64,000 nt of DNA from DATJMJ01 sp035503915 (GTDB lineage: Bacteria; Actinomycetota; Acidimicrobiia; Acidimicrobiales; Palsa-688). This document shows positions 24,845 through 34,176 of the stretch, piece by piece; position 1 is the first letter of the stretch; each line of letters opens with the position of its first letter. The notes beneath the pieces are model-generated. The model was not told the origin of the DNA and searched no databases. It was given only the letters and a program-made list of their open reading frames with translations. The position numbers and the translations under genes were made by a program. The stretch is from NCBI GenBank assembly GCA_035503915.1, contig DATJSU010000037.1, positions 1 to 64,000 of the forward strand, written 5' to 3'.

Positions 24845-25780
24845 ATGAACGTGACAGGAGCGCTCTTGTCGCCCTTGTTCGAACCCGGGTTCTTCAGTTC
24901 TGGCCCGGTGCACGTTGCGTTGGTGGTGGGCGGCGTCGTCGCGGTGGTGTCGGGCATCGTGGGAGTGTTCACCGTCATCCGCGGCCAATCCTTCGCTGGC
25001 CATGCCCTCGCTGACATCGGGAGTGCGGGAGGCTCAGCCGCGGTGCTGGTCGGGGTGTCCACGCTCTACGGGTACCTGGCGTTGAACGTCGTCGCAGCCG
25101 CGGTCATGGAACTGATCGGCATCCGCAGGCCGAGAGGCCGGGACTTGGCTACAGGGGTCGTGCTCGGCGCCGCATTGGGCTTGGCAGCACTTTTCCTCTA
25201 CGAAGACACCGTCTCCACGAGCACCACCGGCGCCACAGTAAACGTGCTCTTCGGCTCGATTTTTACCTTGCCGCCCGGCACGACAACCCTCATCGCGCTG
25301 CTCGGGGCCGTGTCCATCGTGGCTATCGCTGTGCTCTATCGGCCCCTGCTGCTCAGCTCCGTGAGCTACGACTTGGCCGCCGCGCGAGGCGTGCCCGTTC
25401 GTCTTGTTGGAGCCGGCTACCTGTTGACCCTCGCCTTAGCAGTGTCGCTGTCGGCGATCACGATCGGCGCCATACTTTCCACAGCCCTGCTCATCGGGCC
25501 CGCTGCTATCTCGCTCCGGGTCACGACCCGCACTTGGGCCGCTGTCACCGTCGCTTCCGGGGTCGGGGTGTTCGCGTGTTGGGGGGGCACGCTGGTGGCC
25601 TATGACAGCAGCGATTGGACGGGCGGGTGGGGTTGGCCCGTGAGCTTCTGCATCGTCGCGGTCATCTTTGTCCTCTACTTCGCCGCCGGGCTGGTCGCGA
25701 GGCTCGCGCCTGCCGGGCCTGGCCGACGACGCTCCGAGCGTGCTGAGCCGGCCGGCGCCCAGCGGGTGGACGCGGCCTGA
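24845..25780 (+). CDS. znuB: Metal ABC transporter permease 1 (ZnuB-like)
   Basis: 311 residues from ATG 24845, one base after the znuC stop; the frame opens earlier, but that part lies inside znuC. About eight to nine helices of the ABC-3 family, with VFTVIRGQSFAGHALADIGSAGG containing the conserved GHALxxxG motif of metal permeases. The C-terminal tail is Arg/Ala-rich. A second permease overlaps by one base (TGATG), indicating a heterodimeric channel. Confidence 0.85.
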   Translation: MNVTGALLSPLFEPGFFSSGPVHVALVVGGVVAVVSGIVGVFTVIRGQSFAGHALADIGSAGGSAAVLVGVSTLYGYLALNVVAAAVMELIGIRRPRGRDLATGVVLGAALGLAALFLYEDTVSTSTTGATVNVLFGSIFTLPPGTTTLIALLGAVSIVAIAVLYRPLLLSSVSYDLAAARGVPVRLVGAGYLLTLALAVSLSAITIGAILSTALLIGPAAISLRVTTRTWAAVTVASGVGVFACWGGTLVAYDSSDWTGGWGWPVSFCIVAVIFVLYFAAGLVARLAPAGPGRRRSERAEPAGAQRVDAA

Positions 25781-26613
25781 TGTTCGCCAGTTTCATGGTG
25801 AACGCCTGGGAGGCGGCGACCATCGTCGCCGCCGTAGCCGGGGTCGTGGGTTTCTTCACCGTGCTAAGGGGGTCGGCCTTCGCCGCCCATGCTCTCCCCA
25901 ACGGAGCCTTCGCCGGGGCCGCCGGTGCGGTACTGATCGGGGCGAACACTATCGTCGGTCTCGGCGTGTTCTCCCTGGCCGGGGCGGGCGTCATTGCCGG
26001 GATGGGACGACGAGCCCGTAGCGACGTCGCTACCGCCCTCACTATTGTGCTGATGCTCGCCACAGGAGACCTGTTCCTGTCCCATACCAGCGAATATGCC
26101 CCCGAAATCTTCTCCTTGCTCTTCGGTCAGGTCCTCGGCGTCTCGACCAGCAAGCTCGTTCCGACAGCGGTGCTTGCCGCCCTTTGCATCCTCGCCGTTA
26201 TGGTCCTGTACCGACCGCTAATGATCTCCTCGGTCGCACCCGAGGTGGCCCAAGCTCGGGGCATCAACACCAGGATGATGGATCTAGCCTTCCTCGTCGT
26301 ACTGGCGCTTGTCACCACGATGGCCGTCCCCGTCGTCGGGTCGCTGCTTACTTTCAGCCTGCTCATCGGCCCGCCCGCCGCCGCCCGCTCCTTAACCAGC
26401 CGTCCTCTCGTTGCGATGGGCTTGGCTGTGCTGTGCGCGCTGCTCACAGTGTGGGGGTCGATCGCTATCTCGTACGAGACGAACCTGCCCGTTGGGTTTT
26501 TCGTTGGTTCCATAAGCGCTTTCGCTTATACAGTGGGACGGGGTTGGGGCGCGTGGCAGCAACACCGCAGGAACCGGTTGCTCAGGCCGACAACACGACC
26601 CGCAGCCGCTTAG
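25780..26613 (+). CDS. Metal ABC transporter permease 2 (ZnuB-like)
   Basis: 277 residues, same ABC-3 family as the gene before it (VVGFFTVLRGSAFAAHALPN, GLGVFSLAGAGVIAGMG, VPVVGSLLTFSLLIGPPAAA). Here the GHAL motif reads AHAL. Coupled to permease 1 through TGATG at 25779-25783. Its last 32 bases overlap the end of the convergent DtxR-family gene. Confidence 0.85.
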   Translation: MFASFMVNAWEAATIVAAVAGVVGFFTVLRGSAFAAHALPNGAFAGAAGAVLIGANTIVGLGVFSLAGAGVIAGMGRRARSDVATALTIVLMLATGDLFLSHTSEYAPEIFSLLFGQVLGVSTSKLVPTAVLAALCILAVMVLYRPLMISSVAPEVAQARGINTRMMDLAFLVVLALVTTMAVPVVGSLLTFSLLIGPPAAARSLTSRPLVAMGLAVLCALLTVWGSIAISYETNLPVGFFVGSISAFAYTVGRGWGAWQQHRRNRLLRPTTRPAAA

Positions 26614-27259
26614 CCATAGAAACCCCCATCACGAGATTGTGCTCGCCGACGCTGAGCACGAGGCTCCCATCGGGGCCCTCGGCGGCCACCGTTGCTTCGC
26701 AGCCCGGCAGGAAGTGGTTTGCTTCGAGGTAGGCGAGCGCTTCCAGGTCGAACTTCGCCGGGTCGTCCAGCTGGACGAGACGGGCCCGCTGGCCGACCTT
26801 GGCGTCAGCGAGGGCGCTAGTTGGCCCCATTTGAGTGCACAACCCCGGGATCGGGCAGCCGTGCGGGCAGGTTGTGGGGTTACCAAGTACCTCGGCAAGC
26901 CGCGCCGCCACGTCATCGGAGATGACGTGCTCCCACCTGTCGGCTTCGGCATGCACCAGGTGCCAAGGCAGACCGATGACCTCGGCGAGAAGGCGCGCAG
27001 CGAGGCAGTGCTTGCGGAGCACGCTCTCTGCCAACCCGCGTCCAGTGCTCGTGAGCCTCAGCTCCCGGCCCTGGGCCGTTATGTAGCCCGCCTCTTTCAA
27101 GCGGTGCACCATTTCGGAGACAGTTGGGGCGGTGTGGCCGACCCGCTCGGCGAGCCGCGCTTGTATGACCGCCTCCCCGTGGGATCCCAGGACGTAGATA
27201 GCTGCGAGGTACTGCTCTGTGGGCGGATGGGCTCCCAGGTGATCAGCAGTGGCCGACAT
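26582..27259 (-). CDS. DtxR/MntR-family metal-dependent repressor
   Basis: 225 residues. Domains in order: winged HTH (EQYLAAIYVLGSHG, AERVGHTAPTVSEMVHRLKEAGY), dimerisation and metal-binding domain with AEADRWEHVISDDVAARLAEVLG and the family mark CPHGCPIPG, then a C-terminal FeoA/SH3-like domain (about 150-225). The three-domain length suits IdeR/MntR proteins that bind DNA with Fe or Mn. It converges on the importer genes and overlaps the last by 32 bases, so antisense interference is possible. Its target may be this operon, which would make the importer a manganese system. Confidence 0.88.
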   Translation of the reverse strand: MSATADHLGAHPPTEQYLAAIYVLGSHGEAVIQARLAERVGHTAPTVSEMVHRLKEAGYITAQGRELRLTSTGRGLAESVLRKHCLAARLLAEVIGLPWHLVHAEADRWEHVISDDVAARLAEVLGNPTTCPHGCPIPGLCTQMGPTSALADAKVGQRARLVQLDDPAKFDLEALAYLEANHFLPGCEATVAAEGPDGSLVLSVGEHNLVMGVSMAKRLRVVLSA

Positions 27260-27402
27260 ACCTCGACCGTACGCGCGATGGATGGCACGCTGGAATGGCC
27301 CTTAAGGCCCGACCTACAAAGCACAAAGACCCTGCGAGCGCTTGAGCCGAGAAAAAGCTTGCTGACGCGACCACAGCCCCGGAACGTGCCGAGAAAGATC
27401 GC

Positions 27403-28809
27403 TTACTGGCCGCAGAGCCCCCACGCGGCGAGCATCGCGGTCGGTACGTAGCTACCCGGGCACTCGCCGCTGCTCACATAGCCGATCTCGGTCCAATAGG
27501 GCCCGCTCTTCCAACTGAAGACATAGTCGCTGTCCTGGAACTGGGCGAGCGCGGTCTGTCCAGCTGCAGTCGCCTTCGAGGCGAGGAGGGCGGCGGAAGG
27601 CTCAAATGCTGCAATGGCCCAATAAACGGGCGGGTTGCCTCGCTGTTCCCCGTAATAGACAGCGCCTGGCACTGTGCCTGCGACGTCTCTTGCAACCAAC
27701 CCGACGCCTCCCGGGTTGGTTTCCAGCCAAGAGCTGATGAGCGACTCCTTTACGCCAGCCGTCACAACGAGGTTCTCCCCTCTGGAGGCGCTGGCGGCGC
27801 CGGTAGTGGTGCTGCGAGGTGCCGACGTGGTCGGCTTCGAGGTCAGAGCCGTCGTTGGCCGAGGGGGCTTTGTCGTCGGCCCCCCCTTGGGCTTGGTCGC
27901 CTTGCCCCCGGCGGGAGAGGTCGCAGGTGAGGTCGTTTGCAACGACTTTGGGCCGTTGTGGTTCGCTTGGTCAGCACTGGTCACTGCCAGGATGACAGCC
28001 GCGACGACGACCGCAACGGCGGTGATCATTGCCAGCTCCGGCCATGGCCCGCTACTACGAGACGGTCGGGCCCCTCGCTCTTTTTGAGAACGGCGCCGGG
28101 AGGGCATTGCGCCTTCGTCCCAAACCCGGGGGACCTGAGCAGTGCCGCCCTTCTTGTAGAGAGCTGAGGCGTCTTGGCGGGGGCGAACGTAATGAGACGT
28201 TTTGGAGGGCTCGGCGCTGCGCAGCTCTGCGCCGGGCAGCTCTCCGGCGTAGGCCGCGTCGCCGTAGCCACCCTGGTCATAGCCGCTCTCGCCGTAAGTA
28301 CCCTCGTGATAAGTCGTACCGGCGTAACCGCCTTGTTCATAGGCGCCTTGTTCATAGGCGCCCTCTTCATAGGCTCCCTGGTCATAGCCAGTTTCGTGAT
28401 AACCGGCGTCGGGATAGCCTTCGCCGTACCACCCTGCCCCGGAGGCCTCTTCGGGGGACCAACCGCCTTGCTGGTGCTCGTACCACGATTGCTCTTGCTC
28501 GGGAGCGTCACCGTACTGACCGGCCCACGCAGAGGGACCTTCCCAAGCCTGGTCTACCTGGTCCGCCGCCGCGTAGGCCTCCTCGTACCCGTCGGTCTCG
28601 AAGTCCCATACGCCGGTCTCGGCGTCGCCTCCCACGGGCGCGTACCCCGCCCCGGCGTCCGAGGGGTGCAGGGCAGGCACGCCACCGGGCACGCTATTTG
28701 CAACCGAGTGCCCGCCGCCGACGTCTTGGGCGGGAACCTCCTCAGGAGGCACGGCTGGGGGAGTGCCAGGCAGCTGATGGGAGGGGCGAGCACCAGGTTC
28801 AGTCGCCAT
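27403..28809 (-). CDS. Membrane-anchored protein with Tyr/Gly/Glu-rich cytoplasmic region
   Basis: 468 residues. Residues 1-205 are acidic, Pro-rich, then a Tyr-rich repeat (AYEEGAYEQGAYEQGGY). A basic patch (PSRRRSQKERGARPSR) precedes one membrane helix (MITAVAVVVAAVILAV, about 265). Outside the cell follow a Thr/Pro/Ser linker and a globular C-terminal domain of about 120 residues with two Cys (SSGECPGSY, AWGLCGQ). Inside-out topology follows from the basic patch. The C-terminal domain might be enzymatic or a sensor; I recognise no family. Possibly a cell-division or envelope protein. Confidence 0.65.
   Translation of the reverse strand: MATEPGARPSHQLPGTPPAVPPEEVPAQDVGGGHSVANSVPGGVPALHPSDAGAGYAPVGGDAETGVWDFETDGYEEAYAAADQVDQAWEGPSAWAGQYGDAPEQEQSWYEHQQGGWSPEEASGAGWYGEGYPDAGYHETGYDQGAYEEGAYEQGAYEQGGYAGTTYHEGTYGESGYDQGGYGDAAYAGELPGAELRSAEPSKTSHYVRPRQDASALYKKGGTAQVPRVWDEGAMPSRRRSQKERGARPSRSSGPWPELAMITAVAVVVAAVILAVTSADQANHNGPKSLQTTSPATSPAGGKATKPKGGPTTKPPRPTTALTSKPTTSAPRSTTTGAASASRGENLVVTAGVKESLISSWLETNPGGVGLVARDVAGTVPGAVYYGEQRGNPPVYWAIAAFEPSAALLASKATAAGQTALAQFQDSDYVFSWKSGPYWTEIGYVSSGECPGSYVPTAMLAAWGLCGQ
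28255..28412 (-). repeat. Short tandem repeats coding for Tyr-Gly-Glu units
   Basis: Units of 15-18 bases such as CTTGTTCATAGGCGC (plus strand) recur about ten times, encoding GAYEQ/GGYDQ-type pentapeptides and hexapeptides. The middle units at 28320-28370 are nearly identical, so the array is likely length-variable. Confidence 0.7.
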
Positions 28810-28952
28810 CGCTCATCCCTTCAGTCCGGTCATGGCCTTTTTCCTGGTTCCCTGTCGCGACCAATTTATCAACAGGGCCGCCACGACCACATAAACGCTG
28901 GGTGGGCACATTCTCAGTAAGAAAAGCTCCTCCTGATAACGATGATTTCCCG

Positions 28953-29777
28953 TCACGTCCCTGCGCGCGAGCCGACCTGCTGGGCGTCCTTCAGCCATTC
29001 CGCAGCCAATTCGCGCGCAGACGCTATTAGTTCCCCGCTCTTGGAAAAACTGAACGGCGATGTCCCGGGGACGACTGGCGCCGGCACGAGGTAGAGCTCG
29101 CAACGATGGCACCATTGCTCCAGTGTCGCGAGGTGGTTGCGCGCGACGACGACCGAGGTCGCTCGGAGGAGCATCCCAAGGACGCTTTTTGGCGTACGAG
29201 CTGTCCCGCCCGCCCCACCCGAGAGCACCCAAACGCGGGTGGCACCGGCGTTCACCGCCGGTCCCACCGGGCTGTCGGCGACAACGCTGCCGTCCATCAG
29301 CCAACGGCCTCCAATGTGCACCGGGGGGAAGATCCCAGGTATCGCTGCGGATGCGAGGAGAGCCGGTACTGCCCGGCCGGAGCTGAGGAGGACTTCTTCG
29401 CCCGTTGCCACGTCAGTGGCTGTGATGGTCAGCGGCAGCACCGAGTCTTCCAGCCGCTTGAGCGGGCAAGTTGCCCGGAGCCACCGGGCGAGAGCCTTGG
29501 ACGAGACAAAGTGGTCGCTCGTGCCTAGCGCCCCGGCCAGCAGGACGAGGGGGTTGAGCGGGAACACATCGCTCCGAGCCACCCTTTCCCATAGCCTTGC
29601 GAGCGCGTCCACCCCTCCCTCGGTGGGTTCGGCCGCCACCAAGGCAGCGTTGAGCGCGCCCGCCGAGCTGCCCAAGACCATGTCCGGGTAGTGGCCGGCG
29701 TCCAAGAGCGCTTGCGCCATACCTACCTGAGCTGCGGCAAAGCTCGCACCGCCGCGGAACACCCAGGCCGTCGTCAT
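28953..29777 (-). CDS. Patatin-like phospholipase
   Basis: 274 residues. The oxyanion-hole glycines (VFRGGASFAAAQVGM), nucleophile elbow VLGSSAGALNAALVA (Ser in GSSAG, about residue 38) and the catalytic Asp in WLMDGSVVADSPVGPA form a complete Ser-Asp dyad, with AAIPGIFPPV between. Likely a cytosolic or membrane-associated acyl hydrolase on phospholipids. ATG 29777 overlaps the stop of the upstream gene (ATGA), so they form an operon. Confidence 0.88.
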   Translation of the reverse strand: MTTAWVFRGGASFAAAQVGMAQALLDAGHYPDMVLGSSAGALNAALVAAEPTEGGVDALARLWERVARSDVFPLNPLVLLAGALGTSDHFVSSKALARWLRATCPLKRLEDSVLPLTITATDVATGEEVLLSSGRAVPALLASAAIPGIFPPVHIGGRWLMDGSVVADSPVGPAVNAGATRVWVLSGGAGGTARTPKSVLGMLLRATSVVVARNHLATLEQWCHRCELYLVPAPVVPGTSPFSFSKSGELIASARELAAEWLKDAQQVGSRAGT

Positions 29778-30982
29778 GTCGCTGTCGTGGTGCTTGTCGC
29801 CGGCACGGTCGTTGGCACAGTGGTTACCGCAGGTGCGCTCGACGTCGTAGTCGTAGTTGCCGCCGGTTGTGTGGTTGACGCGCTCGCGCTGCCACCCCCT
29901 CCCCCGGGGCCCGTGGTCGAGGTAGCCCCCCCCGGGGTGGAGGTAGTCGAGCTCAGAGGAGCAAGCGCAGTCGTTGGTACCCCGCTGAAATCGGGCCCTG
30001 GCACGATAATGCGTAGCTGCCTGGTGTCAGCCGCCGCCCCACCTGTCAAGCCGGCGCTTACGGTCAGCTCTGTCACGGTTGAAAGACGGGCCGTCAACCC
30101 GGGCATGTTGACAGCCTTGGCCTGGCCCGCGTTGAGGTCGACCGTTGTGACGACGCGCTGTGACGGGGCGCCCCCCGACGGGCTGATCGTGGCGGAGACC
30201 CAGACGCCTTGCTGGGCGATTTGTGTGCTGTCGGCGACTACGGCCGTGACCGAAATCGAGCTGGCGGGGGAGAGCACCTCGACCCCCTCTTCCGTGCTAA
30301 GGGCCCGCGGGTCTGTTGTGACTTCGTCGATCAACAGGGGTTGCGCGGGCGTCTTCGCGACGGCGGCCACGAGGCGCTTGGTGAACGACGCGAGCGACGC
30401 CGGCTGGTACGCCCCGGCACCGGGGATCCAAAGCGAAGCCGGCATGGTGGTCCCCAGCTCTGGCAAATCCTTCGCAAAGAGCTGGTAGGCGCTGTCGCTC
30501 AGCTGGAAATAACCGGCAGCGCCAGAGAGCACTGGGATGACGAGCGTGCTCTTGTCGCCCTCGAGCAGGTGCTGGACGCCGGCGGCAAACTGCTGAGCAC
30601 CCTGCTCGCGCGCTACCAGACAGGCTTGCAAGAGCCCTGCAGCCGTGGCCAGGTCTGGCGGGGCATTGTCCGAGCGAACTGCGCGGTATGTGGACGCGGC
30701 TTGAGAGGCGATGCCGGAAATCTCCTCGGCGATCGCACCCGCCGGGCCGGCCGGCATATGTTGCGTGATGTTTGCCAGTTCGAGGCCTTGTGCGGTCGAG
30801 GCAGTGATCTCTGGGAGGACGGCGTCGACCCAATCCTGGCTATCGAGGGCCCGCTCGAACTGTGTTGAGCGCGCGTGCATCGATGCGTCGACGAGCAAGA
30901 CCAGGGTCGTTACCACAAAGGGGATGATCAGCCAGCGCTGCGGCCCCCCGCGTCGTCTAGTTGAGCGGGGCGGCATCGCCAT
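29774..30982 (-). CDS. Signal-anchored extracytoplasmic protein, Thr-rich tail
   Basis: 402 residues. A basic N-terminus (RSTRRRGGPQR) and one hydrophobic helix (WLIIPFVVTTLVLLVDA) anchor an extracytoplasmic part. Two regions follow: a helical segment (about 40-190) and a beta-rich domain (about 225-330). A final 60-residue Thr/Ser/Pro/Gly tail (STTSTPGGATSTTGPGG) looks like a cell-wall-spanning or glycosylated linker. No family recognised. It is translationally coupled to the patatin gene, so a role in envelope lipid handling is a fair guess. Confidence 0.6.
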   Translation of the reverse strand: MAMPPRSTRRRGGPQRWLIIPFVVTTLVLLVDASMHARSTQFERALDSQDWVDAVLPEITASTAQGLELANITQHMPAGPAGAIAEEISGIASQAASTYRAVRSDNAPPDLATAAGLLQACLVAREQGAQQFAAGVQHLLEGDKSTLVIPVLSGAAGYFQLSDSAYQLFAKDLPELGTTMPASLWIPGAGAYQPASLASFTKRLVAAVAKTPAQPLLIDEVTTDPRALSTEEGVEVLSPASSISVTAVVADSTQIAQQGVWVSATISPSGGAPSQRVVTTVDLNAGQAKAVNMPGLTARLSTVTELTVSAGLTGGAAADTRQLRIIVPGPDFSGVPTTALAPLSSTTSTPGGATSTTGPGGGGGSASASTTQPAATTTTTSSAPAVTTVPTTVPATSTTTAT

Positions 30983-31084
30983 AACCCCTCAACGATACAA
31001 ACGGTGCTCCTAGCTGGGCCGAGGGCCACGGCCTGTGCCGCATCACGGTCGCGTCACTTGGCACGGAGATGGTCCCAAAGCGGG

Positions 31085-31783
31085 CTAGAGCCCAGTCGAA
31101 AGCACCCGGACGACCTCATCTGTGCCTGACAAGTCCTCCAGGGTTGCGTCGGCGCCGAGCGCGGAAAGCTCTTTCAAGTTGTAACGTCCGGTCGCTACCA
31201 GCAAGCAGTGAGCGCCTCCCGCCACGGCGCACTCGAAGTCTCGCGGCGTGTCCCCTACAACCCAGGTCTGGCCGGGCGTAAGGCGTACCGCGCGCAGGGA
31301 CGCCAGGCGTTCCAAGGCGATGGGCACGAGGGCGCGGCGGTCTTCAGAGTCGCTCCCATAGGCACCGGTTTCCAAGTCGAGCCATTGCTCGAGACCGAAG
31401 GCGGAAAGCTTTACCACTGCGTTCGGCGCGATGTTGCCGGTGAGCACTGACAGGTGGAACCGGTCGTCCTGGGACAGGACCTCGAGCAGTTGAGTAGCCC
31501 CTGGGCACGTGCTCCCATCGCGGGCGACCTGGTCCGCCGCCGCTGCCAGCTCGCGCTCGAGGTGCGCCAGGACAGCAGGCAGGTGGCCAGGGTCTTCACT
31601 GTGGAGAAGGGCCATGTACTCCCGCACTATCTGGGGGTCCGTCTTGCCGCTCATCCTCACTCTTTCGACCGGTAGCACGCCGAGGACGCACTCGATGGCC
31701 CTGTCGAAAACCGCCCCCCCTATCTCGCCCGCGCGTAGCAAGGTCCCGTCGATGTCGAAGAGGAGGAGCCGTTCTCTGGCCAC
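31085..31783 (-). CDS. HAD-superfamily phosphatase (phosphoglycolate phosphatase-like)
   Basis: 232 residues from GTG 31783. Motif I FDIDGTLLRAG (nucleophile Asp and acid Asp), cap region with MSGKTDPQIVREYM, motif II SVLTGNIAPNA (Thr), Lys in VKLSAFGLEQWLD, motif IV WVVGDTPRDFECA. The layout is the Gph/PGP type with a small helical cap. It hydrolyses a small phosphomonoester; the substrate is not predictable. Divergent from pgi with only 53 bases between starts. Confidence 0.85.
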   Translation of the reverse strand: MARERLLLFDIDGTLLRAGEIGGAVFDRAIECVLGVLPVERVRMSGKTDPQIVREYMALLHSEDPGHLPAVLAHLERELAAAADQVARDGSTCPGATQLLEVLSQDDRFHLSVLTGNIAPNAVVKLSAFGLEQWLDLETGAYGSDSEDRRALVPIALERLASLRAVRLTPGQTWVVGDTPRDFECAVAGGAHCLLVATGRYNLKELSALGADATLEDLSGTDEVVRVLSTGL

Positions 31784-31836
31784 GCCCCGACCCTACTCAG
31801 TTCACATACGGGCGCCCCGGGTGAAAGACTGCGAGG

Positions 31837-33474
31837 ATGGAGATCAAGCCAGTCCGTATTACCACCACGCCCGAGTGGAAAGCCCTCGCCGACCACTTCG
31901 CGAAAGTGCGTGAGCTGCATTTGCGCGACTTGTTCGCCGAAGATCCCGGTCGTGCCCAATCGATGACGGTACAAGCCGGTGACCTCGTCCTCGACTTTTC
32001 CAAAAACCGCGTTGTTGCGGAGACGATGCGGTTGCTGGTAGCAGTCGCCGAGCGCGCTGGGCTCCCCGAACGGGCTCATGCCATGTTCTCCGGGCAGCAC
32101 ATAAACGTGACGGAGGACAGGGCCGTGCTCCATGTCGCCCTCCGAGCGCCAGAAGGAGCAGAAATCTTGGAGTCAGGGCAAAACGTCGTGCCTGAAGTGC
32201 ACAAGGTTCTCCAAAAGATGGCTGTTTTTGCGGATGCCGTGCGGAGCGGCAAGTGGGTCGGTTTTACGGGGAAAAGGATAAAGAACGTTATCAATATAGG
32301 CATCGGTGGTTCAGACCTCGGACCTGCGATGGCGTACGAGGCTTTGCTGCCCTATTCGGAGCGCCAGCTCAACTTTCATTTCGTCTCAAACGTCGACGGC
32401 TCTGACATCTGGGAGGCCACCGCTCAGGCCGACCCGGCAGAGACACTTTTCATAGTGAGCTCGAAGACCTTTACCACTCTCGAGACAATCGGCAACGCCA
32501 AGACCGCGCGCGAGTGGCTTCTTTCCAGCCTCGGTGACCCCACTGCTGTGCGCAACCATTTTGTCGCGGTTTCTTCCAACAGCAAAGAGGTAGCGAACTT
32601 CGGCATCGATACCGAGAATATGTTCGGGTTTTGGGACTGGGTGGGCGGTAGGTACTCGTACGACTCAGCCATCGGGCTGTCGCTCATGATATCGATAGGG
32701 CCACGTCCGTTCCTTGACATGCTTGCCGGGTTCCACACGATAGACGAGCACTTCCGCTCGGCGCCGCTGGAGCGCAACATGCCGGTCCTGCTCGGGCTGA
32801 TCGGTGCCTGGTACATAGACCTCTTCGGCGCGGAGACCCATGCGGTGCTGCCCTACAGCCATTACCTTTCGAAGTTCCCGGCTTATTTGCAGCAATTGGA
32901 CATGGAGAGCAACGGGAAGAGGGTCACGCTTGCCGGCGAGCCCGTCGACCTCGCCACGGGCCCAGTGGTATGGGGCACTCCGGGGACCAACGGCCAGCAC
33001 GCCTATTACCAATTGCTCCACCAGGGCACCCGCCTCATCCCGGCAGACTTCATAGGCTTTCTGCACCCACCTCACCGGGTCGGGGACCACCACGACCTCT
33101 TGATGGCCAATTTCTTCGCCCAAACGGAGGCTCTCGCCTTCGGCAAGAGCGAGGACCAAGCTCGTGCAGAGGGAATTTCCCAGAAGCTTGTCCCGCACAG
33201 GACCTTTCCCGGTAACCGCCCCTCGAACACCATCGTTGCGCCGGAACTTTCACCGAGGATCCTCGGGGAGCTGGTCGCCCTTTACGAGCACAAAGTGTTC
33301 ACTCAAGGTGTTATATGGGGCATAAATAGCTTTGACCAGTGGGGCGTAGAGCTTGGCAAGTCCCTTGCCTTGCGGATCGTGCCCGAGCTCGTATCAGAGG
33401 CTTCGCCGCAACTTGGCCACGACAGCTCTACTAATGCTCTCATCAACCGCTACCGGGCAGCTCGCCGGCCATGA
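31837..33474 (+). CDS. pgi: Glucose-6-phosphate isomerase
   Basis: 545 residues, the standard bacterial length. Signatures: GIGGSDLGPAMAYEAL (phosphate binding), the SKTFTTLETIGNA segment, DWVGGRYSYDSAIGLSLM, GVIWGINSFDQWGVELGK near the C-terminus, and catalytic candidates Glu in MESNGKRVT and His in GTNGQHAYYQLLHQG. It interconverts glucose-6-P and fructose-6-P in the cytosol. ATG 31837. Confidence 0.97.
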   Translation: MEIKPVRITTTPEWKALADHFAKVRELHLRDLFAEDPGRAQSMTVQAGDLVLDFSKNRVVAETMRLLVAVAERAGLPERAHAMFSGQHINVTEDRAVLHVALRAPEGAEILESGQNVVPEVHKVLQKMAVFADAVRSGKWVGFTGKRIKNVINIGIGGSDLGPAMAYEALLPYSERQLNFHFVSNVDGSDIWEATAQADPAETLFIVSSKTFTTLETIGNAKTAREWLLSSLGDPTAVRNHFVAVSSNSKEVANFGIDTENMFGFWDWVGGRYSYDSAIGLSLMISIGPRPFLDMLAGFHTIDEHFRSAPLERNMPVLLGLIGAWYIDLFGAETHAVLPYSHYLSKFPAYLQQLDMESNGKRVTLAGEPVDLATGPVVWGTPGTNGQHAYYQLLHQGTRLIPADFIGFLHPPHRVGDHHDLLMANFFAQTEALAFGKSEDQARAEGISQKLVPHRTFPGNRPSNTIVAPELSPRILGELVALYEHKVFTQGVIWGINSFDQWGVELGKSLALRIVPELVSEASPQLGHDSSTNALINRYRAARRP

Positions 33475-33485
33475 CAGGCTTTCGC

Positions 33486-33502
33486 GCCCGCAAGCCGCGG
33501 GC
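33486..33502 (+). terminator. Small GC stem-loop after pgi
   Basis: GCCCGC (33486-33491) pairs with GCGGGC (33497-33502) around the loop AAGCC, 12 bases after the pgi stop. There is no T tract, so it is at best a weak terminator or 3' stabiliser. Confidence 0.35.
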
Positions 33503-33548
33503 TCGGTGCCAGCCCCCGCACGGTGAGGTGCCGGCGTGCTCCTAGTGC

Positions 33549-33953
33549 CTAAATCTGGCCCATGTAGCGGTAAAGGGCGCTCCGGACGAGAATGTCGAGG
33601 TCTTGGGGCGACCCGAGCAGTTCTTGGCCGTCCCAGACACGAAGCTCGAGCGGCACGAGCGCCTTGCGTTGGAGGCCGATGAGCTCCTCGTCGCTCGGCG
33701 CCGAGCTGAGCATGTCCACGATCAGGTCGAACACGACGGTGCCCCACCCAGACAGGGGCCGGCGCGACTGGTTGAAGTCCCTGACACGCCTGAGCGAGCT
33801 GCGGTCACTGTGCGCCAAGAGGTTCAGGTAACCCCAAGCAGGTGCGGGCTCCCCTCGTTCTTGGAGAGCGATGAGGACGTCACCCTGGATCAGGGCCTCG
33901 GCCAGTTGGACAACCGAGATGTCCGATTTCTGCTGTGGATGGCTCTGGTTCAC
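33549..33953 (-). CDS. Hypothetical protein
   Basis: About 134 residues from GTG 33953, chosen because AGGAG lies 8 bases upstream; the frame is open to 34046. Sequence features: QLAEALIQGDVLIALQERGE, YLNLLAHSDRSSLRRVRDFN, LIVDMLSSAPSDEELIGLQ and the ending ILVRSALYRYMGQI. It is predicted soluble and helical, without Cys or membrane segments. No family recognised. It lies between pgi and mrp, convergent with pgi. Confidence 0.6.
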   Translation of the reverse strand: MNQSHPQQKSDISVVQLAEALIQGDVLIALQERGEPAPAWGYLNLLAHSDRSSLRRVRDFNQSRRPLSGWGTVVFDLIVDMLSSAPSDEELIGLQRKALVPLELRVWDGQELLGSPQDLDILVRSALYRYMGQI

Positions 33954-34176
33954 GCCACTTGCTCCTGTCCGTGCTACGGCTGGTTCTCTCGCTTTGCGCA
34001 TTACTGCCGGGCAGCCCCGGGCCCCCAAACAAGGTTTCGCCAACAATTACACGCGCGGGAGGGTGCTCGCACGTGAACGCCCCGAACGTTCACCTGATAC
34101 CGCGCACAGATGTAGCTGTCGCGCGCTGGGCGCGCGGTAAGTGCAGATGTGGCAAACGGCGATCGGAGCGGCGGGT

